A stretch of 64,000 bases of DNA, from assembly GCA_009823395.1 (NCBI GenBank), contig CM020502.1:20943944-21007943 (forward strand), in the 5' to 3' direction. The position numbers were made by a program, and so were the translations under genes. This DNA comes from Thamnaconus septentrionalis. Lineage: Eukaryota; Chordata; Actinopteri; Tetraodontiformes; Monacanthidae. Shown one piece after another: positions 24,531 to 35,065 of this stretch. A model generated the notes under the pieces. It was not told where the DNA came from. It saw only the letters and a list, made by a program, of their open reading frames with translations, and did no database searches. How positions within the stretch are numbered: position 1 is the first letter of the stretch; the number at the start of each line of letters is the position of its first letter.

Positions 24531-25300
24531 AATCTCCAGCTGAGAAACCACATTTTAAATGATTTTTGTTCCCTATGTGTTAAAAATAATGAAGAATGAA
24601 ACAAGGCTAAAAAAGAAATAGATGTATGACTTTTTACCCCGAGGCCCCACAGTATTCTAAAAATCAATAGCAGGTACTTTGATCTCTCAAAAAAAAAAGA
24701 AAAGAAATAATGATAAAATAAAAAAACTCCTTTAGCGTTTTTTTGCTTCAAAACAACAAAACCGCAATACTTAGTGTTGGAAGGCAAACACCAGGGCACT
24801 TTAACCCCTTGATCCTGGAATAACAAGGCAACAGATCAAAGCAGTCGCGGCGTGCCATTATTGATGATCAACAAATCAAAAAAATGCATATGTATAAACC
24901 TGCAGCCCCCGACTTCGCCTCGGCTCGGTTCTTCTGCAGACATACGTGCCCTTTATCCTTCTGCCGCGAGTCATTATCAATTTTAACTCGCTCCTACCCA
25001 GAGAGTTGGTGCGTCATAAGAATGAGGAGCACGCTTCTATTGTTACCAGAGTGGAGAGAACAGCCCGGAGAGCAGAAAGCCTCCTTTGTTTCTCCTCTAG
25101 ACAAGAAAAGTGCAACCCGCTCCTTGTCTGGTGCCCATGCACACGGCGGGCCATAACAAAGATCTCAGGGTTTCGCACACTTTAGACGCACTTGTGTGGA
25201 TGAGGATGAGTTTCTGTTTCTGGGGTTTTTGTTTCTTGAAAAGCGAAACTAAAGCTAACAATGTGTCTGTGAAGGACTGAAGACCAAACTCAACCCTTCT
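24531..25300. other. non-coding stretch, no gene seen
   Basis: AT-rich to about 24890, then mixed. No signature. Confidence 0.5.
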
Positions 25301-25301
25301 A

Positions 25302-25927
25302 CCATCCATCCATCCATCCATCCATCCAACTTCTACCGCTTCATCCGGAGTCAGGTCACGGGGGCAACAGTCTCAGCAGAGATGTCCAGACTTCCCTGGT
25401 CCCAGTCACCTCCTCCAGCTCATCTCGCGGGACCCCAAGGCGTTCTCAGGCCAGCCGAGAGACGTAGTCCCTCCAGCGTGTCCTGGGTCTTCCTCAGGGT
25501 CTCCTACCGGTGGGACATGCCCAGAGCACCTGGGCATCCGAAACAGGTGCCCGAGCCACTTCAACTGGCTCCTCTGGATGTGGAGGAGCAGCGGCTCTAC
25601 TCCAAGCTCCCCCCCAGGTAACTGAGCTCCTCACCTTGTCCCTAAGGGTGCGCCCAGCCACCCTACAGAGGAAACCCATTTCGACCGCTTGTATCCGCGA
25701 CCTTGTTCTTTCGGTCATTACCCAAAGCTTCTTCTACACCACGACGGATCAGTACAGCGACTGCATTGCTGCAGACGCCGCACTGATCCGCATGTCGATC
25801 TCGCGCTCCATGTTTCCTTCACTCGTGAACAAGACCCCCAGACACTTGAAGTCCTCCACCTGAGGCAGGGTCTCTCCACCCACCTGGAGGAGGCAAGCCA
25901 CCTTTTTCTGGTCAACCCGTCTACATA
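25302..25927 (-). mobile_element. 5'-truncated LINE retrotransposon fragment
   Basis: On the minus strand this runs from the 3' portion of a non-LTR retrotransposon polyprotein (25927) through a short 3' end, AAGCGGTAGAAGTTGG, into a GGAT-unit tail (25328-25302). The coding part matches a LINE group abundant in fish; its clade (RTE/Rex-type or other) is not settled here. The 5' part, including endonuclease and the catalytic palm of the reverse transcriptase, is absent, as expected for 5' truncation. No target duplication was identified. The tail layout resembles the 10351-10483 fragment. Confidence 0.85.
25345..25925 (-). pseudogene. LINE polyprotein C-terminal region, broken
   Basis: Four blocks of the retrotransposon protein are readable on the minus strand in order: FKCLGVLFTSEGNMEREID (about 25790-25850), RIQAVEMGFLCRVAGRTL (about 25650-25705), RPRTRWRDYVSRLA (25451-25492), and DELEEV..EVWTSLLRLLPP (about 25355-25422). 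The frame is lost after the first block, where stop codons follow SLY. The piece GVEPLLLHIQRSQLKW (about 25555-25605) lies in a different frame from its neighbours, so there are indels. The distance between the first two blocks is short, consistent with an internal deletion. No function is possible. Confidence 0.85.
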
Positions 25928-27858
25928 AAGCTAAAATTAATCCAGTATTTTTTTTTTGTTTGTTTGTTTTGCATTTTTGAGCCTCATTGCTCGGAGGGAG
26001 ATTCCTTGCATCTGCGGGGAAAAAGACACTTGAACGACTTGCGGTCAACGAGATGTGCCAAAGAACACCGGTTGACGCAACCTCCCCACACGCTCTCGCA
26101 GCCTGATAATAAGACTCCCGAGTGTGTAATTGAGGCTTGCTGGGCTTCGTGACAATGGATGAGGACGGTTACACATAAATCAAGACAAACACGTGCTCAC
26201 AGGTTTACATTCGCGCCATATCGCCATTGGACCATCGGCGATTTTTAATCACGGCCGCTCGACAGGCAAGGCGAGGGCAACAGATTTGCGAGACAGGCAT
26301 CATGACACAAGATTTCTGACGAGGACGAACGCTGTCCCGTTGCGGATAATGCGGCATGTCGCACCACTAATGAAGTTCCGACATCAGCAAATCTGAGATT
26401 ATTATTGTTGTTTTCCATCACGTTGCGACAACTGCTAGAAAATCAATTTCCCGACAACACCTCCCGTTGCCCTCCCTTCATCAGAACTGAAAGAGAAGAC
26501 AGCATATCAGCAATAAAACCAAGAGCTCCGTCTTGGTTTCCGTCTTGGTCACGTGTGCCTAAATGTGCTAACTTGTTAGTTTCCATTTCTCAGTATCGTA
26601 GATTTCAGCAGAAAGTGCAGAGAGTATTTTGTGGGGGCAAAGCAGGCCCAGAGTTCCCCAGACAATGCAAGTTTCCTGCCACAGAAGTCATAGTAGGAAA
26701 GGATGCAGCTTTGCGAAACTCGAGTTACTTTCACACATCAAGCCTTGCCAAAAAAAAAAAGTTTCAATTGATGTGATGAATGATCTTGTTCACACACGCA
26801 GCCAACATCAGTATATGGTCCATGTACTGGATCAGTTCTAGCAGCACCAGCACTGCCACGGACTAACTGCATGCATATTTTTAACTCTAGCTTTTTGCCA
26901 AAATAAAGAACTGGCATGTGATTCCATCTACATGACCGGCGTTGTGTTTGTTTTATCCCCACCCTCAGCCTCATTTTCGAGACTGGACGCTGTTCGCTTC
27001 ACTTGGGTGGAAGGTTGAGGTTCAACAACAGTGACGTTTCGGTCCAGCGGAGGCCTCCGGAGCGAGACGCAGTTCCTGAAGGTCCCTCCCATCCGAGTGC
27101 AGCGGGCGGGAGCGTAGTCTCTCGCCATCGGTCAAATTAAAAGTCTGGTTCCAGTTCTATTGTGAAAATAATTTGTGGAACAGTTCCTTTTGTTTTGTAA
27201 ATACTTTTGTAATGTCAATTGCCTCCTGTTATGTTTGCACCCTCATCTGTGCAATGTGAGCCACTAACAGGGTAAATCAAACAAGGTGAAAAAAGAAAAA
27301 AGATGCTCTCAGCTGAGCCGAGGCCACAACTGGTGGCGCAGTTGCCATGGCAATCCATCACACGCAGCTTAATCCCAGGGATCGCGGCTCAAAGTGGATG
27401 ATGAGAAATATTGCAATCCTCACAACCATTTCTCATGGATACATGTGTGAACTGAGGGTTTTCATTTGCAACTGTGGTTTGTCAATGCATTGCTTTTTTT
27501 TACTATTTCATCTGGATTCACTCGAGAAGTCTCACGTGTCTGTAAATCAAAAGGGGGGGGGTGATGGGGTCGTGGGGGTTCAGTTTGGAGACTTTTATGA
27601 CTTACAGTTCCAGTCCCAAAGTGTCAGACAGCCTCATGGGAAAGATTGACTGGAGGAGTTTGAAATGAAGTGACGCGCTCGTCGTCAGCCAGGAGGAATG
27701 AAGCGGCAGCCAGACTGATGATATCAGTCATTCCACTCCTCTCTCGCCTGGTCTAGTAGCAGTCGGACAACACAGTTTTCTCCAAGTCAGGTTTCCCTGC
27801 GACTGAACTTTCTTTGTTTTGCCGTCGTTGGCTGTAGGTGCATCTTGACCTCTGGGGG
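25928..27858. other. non-coding stretch, no gene seen
   Basis: 26200-26400 is CpG-containing unique sequence without repeats, possibly regulatory. A run of 11 A lies near 26750. A G-run lies near 27551. No coding signature. Confidence 0.45.
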
Positions 27859-27859
27859 C

Positions 27860-28360
27860 GGGGTGGGGAATCCTCTGCAATTCTGGATCGATTCATAAAT
27901 GTTGAAAATTGATTTTTATGTATGTTTCTTCTGTCTCTTTGCATGACCCCACAGGCTTCCGTACACAGTGTACTGTTTGTTGTTAATTTTATTTTGCCAA
28001 TTTATTTGCCAACAGAAGTTTTATTTTTTTAACTGAGACTTACTTAAAAATGATCTATTCTTAGGCCAGGCAGCTAGTCTAATGTTTCATTTTGTGCAAT
28101 TTTATTTATTTGACAACATTATTTCTTTCACAGTCTGAGTCTGTCTTAAATTTAGCTTTGTGTTTTTACACCATTGGAATCAGTTAATAAAGTTTTCAAA
28201 TTAAAAATTATACTTTGCTGAATTGTTAACACACTACGCGATGCATCAATTTTTCAATCGCTAATTATTTGAATTGAGAATCGTGATTAATCAAGAACCT
28301 ATTTAGAATCTCGGGCCCTCAGGAATTGGAATCGAAAGACCCCTAAAGATTCAAATAACG
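27860..28360. mobile_element. hAT-like non-autonomous element, degenerate
   Basis: The left part, GGGTGGGGAATCC then GGATCGATTCATAAATG, and the right part, GCATCAATTTTTCAATCG, GAATTGAGAATCGTGATTAA, GGAATTGGAATCGAAAG, CCCCTAAAGATTC, resemble a common percomorph element. Its ends carry many GATTCGATT-type words and a GGGTGGGAATC terminus. The AT-rich middle has no transposase. Both ends are eroded and no target duplication was found. Confidence 0.6.
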
Positions 28361-29852
28361 CGCAACAAGAACAATGTTGTTTGTTAACATTTGTCTCTGT
28401 AACTCCGCCGCATTTGTTTTGTCACCTAAACTGAACGACAACTAGATCCACTTCAGCAAAGTCTGACGCACAGTATTTCTGTTTTGTTCTGAAGATGAAG
28501 CGCTTGTCTTTGACTAGAAGGACCCGACCTGACAATGAAAGCATTTTGCTCGAGGACATATCAATTTGGTCTGTGTGCGTGATGTACGCCTATGGCCATA
28601 AAAGACTGAGCGATTCCTCTTCACTGACGATATTTAAAGAAAATTAGCAAGTTGATCCTTCCGCCGTCTTCCGAACGTGCCTTGAAGTGCAAGTGATTAA
28701 ACGCAGCGGGGAAGGACGTGCAGACTTTAATGGGAGAAAACAATCTAAGAGTGAATCATTAGCTGCTGCTCACATCAGGCAAATTAGAGCAGCAGCGCTT
28801 TGATGCCCACTGGGCCAGCATGTTTGTTTGTGAACAACAGTCATCGGAATTATTCTAGATATTCTTCAAGGAACGAGGTGTCACTTTGCACAAGTTCCAA
28901 GTTCCAAGTTTGTACAAGCCCTCGCTCGCGTCCTGCAGTGTCTTGCGTGCCGGGTCTCAGCCATTTAAAAAAAGGGAAGCGATCCGACATTTGAGGCTCG
29001 TTTATTTCAAGTAGACGCAATTACTGGAGAGGACGTTTCCTCGCTGGAGACTCGGTTCGAGGCGGGAGTCGACAAGCAGACGGGCCTTTGTGTGTTTTCC
29101 TCGCGCTTCAGAAGACGAGCTGTCGTGACGACCGGAGAACCAGAGTGGGCCATTATTTTACACGCAACCTGCTCCAGTACAAGTTCAGGCGCTTGAGCAC
29201 AAAAGGAAGCGGGGAGCAATTAAACTCGCGGCCGCGGAGGAACAAAACTGTTGCTTTGAACTGAGCAAACGGAAGGAGAATTAAAGATTTAAAAAAAATT
29301 AATTTGGAAAAGAGCTGCGGAGGAGTGGTCTCTCGTGCCAATGTCACCTCTGATCGGTAAACTTCTCAAACACACTATTCTTATTGTCATCATTTCTTTT
29401 TAATAATGACACCCAAAACATCTTGGTTTCCTCTGAACATTGAGCAGCATGTTTTTCAGCTCGTCGCAAAACCGGCCATGTATGTGAATTAATAAAAGCA
29501 AAAATATTTTTTTTTAGAATCATACCATGAGAGACTCGGGGGTTAACTGGCCCCACAAATGGGGAGCCGAGTTCACATTCGAGTGAACTCCCAGCATCCC
29601 AGCGCTCGGAGGCCGACATGGATGATTCCTTTCCTTGCGGTGGAGGGGTGGGTGGTTTTGGGTGGTTGGGGGAGGGGGGAGCGGGGGCGCAGCGCTGCCA
29701 CCAACAATGAGAACATGACACATTCATGACTTATTGAGCCGCCGAGCCGGGGGGGGGCTCCGGGAACCACGGAGCGTATTTTTGTCCTTACAAGACCAGA
29801 TGTACACGGAGTGGCAGCAGGATGCAGCTGATGCAAACTTCTTTTTTTTTCC

Positions 29853-29855
<3 letters not shown>
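28361..29855. other. non-coding stretch, no gene seen
   Basis: Includes AAGTTCC repeated in tandem near 28890 and GC-rich words near 29620-29760. 28735-28870 (CATTAGCTGCTGCTC, GCAAATTAGAGC) and 29150-29320 are unique, TAAT-bearing segments that could be regulatory. Confidence 0.4.

Positions 29856-29896
<41 letters not shown>
29856..29896. repeat. (CA)n microsatellite
   Basis: About twenty CA units; first of four dinucleotide arrays within 760 bp. Confidence 0.95.
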
Positions 29897-29898
<2 letters not shown>

Positions 29899-30039
29899 CA
29901 ATCGGAGGCCGAACAATAAAAACAGTCAAATGAGAATTCACACGCACAAACACAACCTCTTCAAAACCCTTTGCAGGGTTAAAATCCCCCCACGGAGTCT
30001 CAGCGACGCAGCAGCAGCAGGGAAGCAATGAGGGCAGGA

Positions 30040-30085
30040 TGTGTGTGTTAATGTGTGTGTGTGGGTGTGTGTGTATGTGTGTGTG
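30040..30085. repeat. (GT)n microsatellite, interrupted
   Basis: GT units with TA, GG and AT interruptions. Confidence 0.95.
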
Positions 30086-30199
30086 GCCCACCCAGGCCAG
30101 CTGTGCCCGGGCCCGGCTGGTGGATGTGGCCTATCAGTCTCCCGGCCGACTAAATGAAAACTAAATGAAAGGCTCTCAGATGGTTTTTCGCGCGTTGCG

Positions 30200-30390
30200 T
30201 AAGCGGAGGAGCCCGAGCGAGAGTCGCAGGATAAGCTGATTACGTGGCGGCCCTCCCGTTCTCTCCGGCGTCCGTCCGCAAGCCCGGCGCCGCAGCTTAG
30301 CGAGACCCCGCCCACAAGTCAAGCAACCCACCCACCCCTGCTCCTGTCTGATGAAGGAACCAATCTGCTCCTTCTCCTCTCTTCTCCGCT
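30200..30390. other. CpG-rich patch
   Basis: GC-rich, CpG-containing sequence with GCGCGTTGCG, CCCGGCGCCG and similar words between two GT arrays. No TATA box, initiator or coding exon stands out. Confidence 0.4.
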
Positions 30391-30418
30391 GTGTGTGTGT
30401 GTGTGTGTGTGCGTGCGC
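30391..30418. repeat. (GT)n(GC) microsatellite
   Basis: Ten GT units running into GCGTGCGC; an alternating purine/pyrimidine tract. Confidence 0.95.
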
Positions 30419-30575
30419 GAAAGAATCTCTCACATGCTTCGTTCGACCGCAGGGGTCAAAGGTGACTCGCGTCGGAAAGCCGTGTGACGGCGGCGCTGTA
30501 AAACATGCGGCGTTGTCATAACACACGCAGCTGATGGCGCACATGCACACCCGAGCACATGCGGCGCCTTCCCAA

Positions 30576-30580
<5 letters not shown>

Positions 30581-30610
<30 letters not shown>
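30581..30610. repeat. (CA)n microsatellite
   Basis: Fifteen CA units, in inverted orientation to the GT array at 30391. Confidence 0.95.
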
Positions 30611-30612
<2 letters not shown>

Positions 30613-30614
30613 AA

Positions 30615-31095
30615 TGAGGTTTCAGCAGCTGTGGCGGCGACAGCTGCAGGTGTTAGCCCGATTGTTAGCACGCACCATGTGGGTCTCCGTGCACTCTGGC
30701 CGTCAGTCCAGCCATGCGGACCGGGTGGGGGGAGGTGAAGGGGGGTCGGCGACCGAGTCGGACGACGGGCCCGAGCCGCCGCGGCTCAAAGTGACAGTAA
30801 TGGGTGTTTTTCTCCGACGGAGAGAGCCGAGAGCGCCGCCCCGTAACCATCTGAGACAGGTGTCATCTGGCCTCTCTTCTCATTTGGAGACGTGTTCGGG
30901 TCACGCATGTGTCATGTGTCATGTGTGAGTGCGCACATGTGCGAGTGTGTGTGCGCGCAACACAGGGTCTGTGATTGTACGGCTAATCCTCCGCTGAGGC
31001 GGCGGCGTGAAAACGCAGAACAACTGCTCCTCGAGCACGTGACGCACCAACACACTCACAAACGAGAGATTGCATTATTGATGTATTTTGTTTGA
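30615..31095. other. CpG-rich non-coding stretch
   Basis: 30615-30860 is CpG-rich with CCGAGCCGCCGCGGC near 30775. Open frames occur on both strands but are low-complexity. A candidate CpG island is possible; its length is marginal. Confidence 0.4.
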
Positions 31096-31163
31096 TTTAG
31101 TGTATTAAGAATACACTAAAACAACAGACTCTGGATTCCAACCTTTTGTGATGTCACAAAGGG
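31096..31163. repeat. two adjacent palindromes, the second repeated at 52.6 kb
   Basis: 31096-31120 is a perfect inverted repeat: the 11-base arm TTTAGTGTATT, loop AAG, and the complementary arm. Next, 31142-31163 is a near-perfect palindrome around TTGTGATGTCACAA. Its first 19 bases recur identically at 52613-52631, and both copies are followed some 20 bases later by GCCAGGTGA, so both may be parts of one diverged short transposon family. Confidence 0.5.
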
Positions 31164-33535
31164 CCGCACCCCTCAGGCCAGGTGATTTGTCTGACCTCAA
31201 AGCATCAGCTTTTTTTGGCAAACAGAGGGCTAAATATGCCGTTTCCTGGTGAGCTGTGGTATTTTTATGGTCGCGAAAACGCACAATTGCAGCTTCACTG
31301 CAAAATGAAGACCTGCAGAAATGGCTGTATTACTGGGTCCTTTAACAACATTGTATTATTCTGCCTCTGGGCTGCTTTATCTCTCCGGAAAGCCTCAGAC
31401 GCTCTTTGGTAAGAGGCACAATCACCCTCTCCAATCCCGCAGTGTTATTGCAATTTATCGCAAGCGTTTCCTCCAGTTGTATTAAGGCATTGGGAGCGAG
31501 TTCCTCTGCAGCTGGGACCACAACAGCTTCATTGTGGGCTCAGAGAGCCAGGAGCCAAGAGAATGGGAGCGCGGCGACCTCTCGCTATTGAGTAAGAGCA
31601 AGACAATAGAAACTACCAGAAGAAAGGACACAAAAGATGAACTTGCATGATGCACCGTTGCTTGGAGACTATATTCAGAGCTAATTGGTGTGAATGTAAA
31701 AATCGAAAACTAAAAATAACGCACCTAGCAAGGCGCTTAATGGCGCTGACACAGTCGACCTCTGCTGTTTGTCGCTGAGACACGAGAGGAGCGTCGAGAT
31801 GCGAACGCTTGCGAGGGAAAAGTTATCAAGTGTCTGAAAAGTTACCGTTCGAGCCAAATAGGTCAGGCGGCCGCGATGGCTCAGAAGATGATGCAAAATG
31901 ACCCAGTTTTACATCTGCTGGTCCGGGAGATTGTCAGCGACAGGACGGCGTGCGGCTTAAACCCTTCATGTTGGCATTTTATAGAGGGGGAAAAAAAATC
32001 CATCACAAGTTGGGCTCCGAGTATCTAAAATTTAACTGCTGCCGCCAGGATTTGGGTCAACCTCGGTCAGCTAATTAATTCAAACACTCCTCTGTGTACA
32101 CAACTATCAGTGAATGGAAGCAAATTAAAGGAAGTGAACTGAGGACTCATTGGTTTCCCCGACGGACATGAAGAAGAATCAAAAGCACTCGGTGAGGTCC
32201 AGACTGGTCAGAATCTAAATTAAATCCAAAAACCAAAAATGTATTAAAATGTTTTGGATTTTAACTAAGTTACAATAAAGAAAAAGAAAGATACGAAATC
32301 TTATTCTCTCGTTGGATGACTAAGAGGAAATCAGGTGATCATTTTGCATCTTTTTGCCAAAAAGCAGAAGTCTGCGTTTCAACAGGAAACAGACAGGAAG
32401 TACGAGGGTCTCAAGTGTTTTTGACTTCTCTGATTTCACGGCTGAAGCCCGAAACACCGCGAGTGCACCCACTCTCACGCACACGCATGCACCCCTGGCG
32501 TGCACGCACACACACAATACAACAGTCACTGCGGCTTGTTTCCTCCCTGCCACCCCATCATCAGGCTGCACTCAACACAACTGCCAGCCAATCACAAACA
32601 CAGATTCCCATTTTCAACACACTCCGTCTGGTCCTGCACTGGTGCCCCCTCTGCAACAAATGGTCTGTATGAGTTACTTATTGCAGGACGGGTCTCAGGT
32701 GGCAGGAGGTCTTCAGCGAGGTTTCTCATTTCCTCTTTGAAATCACACAGCGAAAAACAGGAAGCTGGAGGCTGTCTTTTTTTCCCCACCACCCCCCACC
32801 CCAACCCCCTTCACCCAAAAGAAGAAAAAAAAAAAACAATTAAAGGTCACCTGTTCTTTCCATTTTCTGATGTTTACTTGACCTCCAGGCATGCACTGGA
32901 GCAGCCTCACATGATTAGTTGTCAAGAAAATGAATTTAAAAAAAAATATGATTTTAATTAGAAATACATTTATTCTGCAAAAAGTCCGATTATTGTAGGG
33001 ACACGTCCGATGACAATGAAGATTTTATCTCATTTCTACAGACAACTTCATTAATCCACCAGGGGCCACTGATTGGAGCGATTGTCTTTATCTTATTAAA
33101 CCATCAGCCGAGACGCCTTCGACTAAATGAGAGAGCAGAGTTTATTATTCTACGAGAGAACTAACACCATTCTTATGCCTGTCCATTGAAAACATCAAGT
33201 GGAAGGCATTAGCTTAGCTTAGCTCAGCATGCCAGGGGGAGGATAAAAATAGAAGAAACTAAGATTGAAGAAACTGTTAAATCAACAGCTAAATCCAGAC
33301 TTTCAAATGGACAGTCAGCAAAATTATAACGGCTTCAGCATTGATGTTGCTTTAATAAATACACAAATATGGCTTGCCATTGAATCTTTAATTAAGTTAA
33401 GCGAGTTCATTCAACGCATACTTCCAACTTAGCGTTAGTTAAAGTTATAAATTTGACACAATCAAGCATCATTTATTTATCACCTAAATGTGACAAGTTT
33501 GTGTGTTTTTTCTACTTCTCGCTGTCGGCTCCTGT
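31164..33535. other. non-coding stretch, no gene seen
   Basis: Mixed composition with a CA/CG-type run at 32470-32515 and an A-run near 32826. CCACCAGGGGCCACTG at 33056 is one base short of the CTCF core. TTAGCTTAGCTTAG near 33208 recalls a widespread fish repeat and recurs inverted near 35865. Nothing is coding. Confidence 0.45.
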
Positions 33536-33539
33536 GGAA

Positions 33540-34210
33540 AGGCATTTGTAGTGCGGCGGCAGATCACTCTTTGAGGACGCGTCCCTTCTGACCCAACACA
33601 GCCGGACCTGGACAAACTGACCTCCGGGTGCAACCCTGGCCGTCTGTGTCGTCAGCGCCCAGACCGAGCGCCACTTCAAACAGCTTCGCCGGCCCCGAGA
33701 AAGTGAAGACGGGCCGCTGCGGGTCGGTCGGGGGGGTGGGGGGTGGTGTGGGCATGGGGGTGGGAGGGGCAGCCGGCTGTCAGTCGGCCGCAGCTGCGGG
33801 TAAAAGATTGAGAGATAGCGGCCCGGACGGTCAAATTCCTTCCCCCTCCTCGCTCCTCTGAAGCACATCTGTGAGCGGGGACCCCCGACAATGGAGGACA
33901 TTCAGCTGCTGGAGATAAACTTTCCCCCACCCCACCTCGCTCCCACGATGCACCTCCATCCCCGTCGTTGTCCACACGCGCACACACACACACACTCCTG
34001 CCACCCCAAACCCCGTCGCTCCGTGCTCAGCGGCACCTCGTCACTGCTGTTTCTTCCTCCTCACCAAGCCGTGATAAAGGAGTCCCCCCCCCCCCGGTCT
34101 TGTTATCTCGCCCCCTGTTCACCTCGGCCCACGATGCCATTGCCCCGTCTCATAAACACAAGCGCTAAAAAGCTAAAAAGGCTACTGGCGGCCATTAAGC
34201 TGCAGTCGTG
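33540..34210. other. GC-rich, partly CpG-rich stretch
   Basis: Open frames of up to 129 codons occur in several frames on both strands, with Pro/Arg/Ser-rich artefact-like content. A C-run lies at 34084-34095. It could be a CpG-island-like regulatory region; no exon is identifiable. Confidence 0.4.
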
Positions 34211-34677
34211 AAAAATCCAGCTCGACACGAGCGATCCTGTTGGCGTGAAAGGTGTTTATTGTGGCTATTTAGGCTGTTTCCACATCAGGAGCAATTTTTT
34301 TTTTCCTACAATGGATGGTTGTCCTCCCTCTTCTCTCGTTCGTCAGCTTTCACATGAGACGTCCGCAGACCCATTAGGCGAGGATGGAAAGCTGGCGTGT
34401 GAGAAGCTCGTTGTGGCATCTTTGGGAAACTCATTGAACACTCGAGTGTCTCCTGAATATGATTCAGTTCTATTCAATTCAATTCACTTCAATACTTTGT
34501 CACTCTCAACATTGTCACCAACATTAAACTGGGAAAATAAATCGTCTGCAGCCCCACATGACAGCAAGAACGGACAAAAGTATAAATAAAAACAAAGCAT
34601 GTGAAAACAAGAAATAATAAATATAATTGGGTCTGCATTGCTGCAAACAATTAAGACAAGTGCAAATGGATTTGGTA
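34211..34677. other. AT-rich stretch, possible LINE tail
   Basis: TTCTATTCAATTCAATTCACTTC (34467-34489) looks like the tandem tail of a minus-strand retroposon, followed by AT-rich DNA. The body is too diverged to call. Confidence 0.3.
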
Positions 34678-34715
34678 GTGTGTGTGTGTGTATGTACGCG
34701 CGCGCACGTGTGTAT
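34678..34715. repeat. Z-DNA-prone (GT)n-(CG)5-(GT)n tract
   Basis: Thirty-eight bases alternate purine/pyrimidine without a break, with an uninterrupted CGCGCGCGC core. It is the strongest Z-forming candidate in the window. Confidence 0.85.
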
Positions 34716-34847
34716 CAGTCCTTGGGTGGGATGAGTGAAGGTGGGGTGATGAACAGTTGCGTTCCCCTTCATCCGACGAGAAAGAAAATAAAAAAAGAAC
34801 CCAAGGCTCCCAAAATTTGGATAGAGTGGGTGCGGTTTTTTTTTTTT

Positions 34848-35065
34848 TAGTCTGGTTTATATCTCATAGCTGACAAGTTCCGCTGGCACGGCAGCAAGTT
34901 TGCCAACGTGACTCTGGTATCGGCCTCTCCGCCGGCGCAATTAAAAGCGGCCAATCAGAGCGGTGGCGCAGTTTCATTAGCAGGACGCCGGATTCCATGT
35001 AACAGCAGCCAAACTGTAATAAAGCGAATCCTCCTCATAATGAACTCATTAATCCCTCCGCGGCC
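34848..35065. promoter_or_regulatory. candidate conserved regulatory element
   Basis: Repeat-free block with a canonical CCAAT box in GGCCAATCAGAGCG (34949-34962). It also has CAATTAAAAG, TTTCATTAGC, CTGTAATAAAG and CTCATTAATCC, the last being a K50-homeodomain-type TAATCC. The mix of a CCAAT box and TAAT cores would suit an enhancer or promoter. No transcript start or exon is evident. Confidence 0.35.

Noticed and set aside
25302..25328. CATC-unit run as an independent microsatellite
   Set aside because: It is the tandem tail of the minus-strand LINE immediately adjoining it.
33056..33071. CTCF-like CCACCAGGGGCCACTG
   Set aside because: A C replaces a highly conserved G in the core, likely weakening binding strongly.
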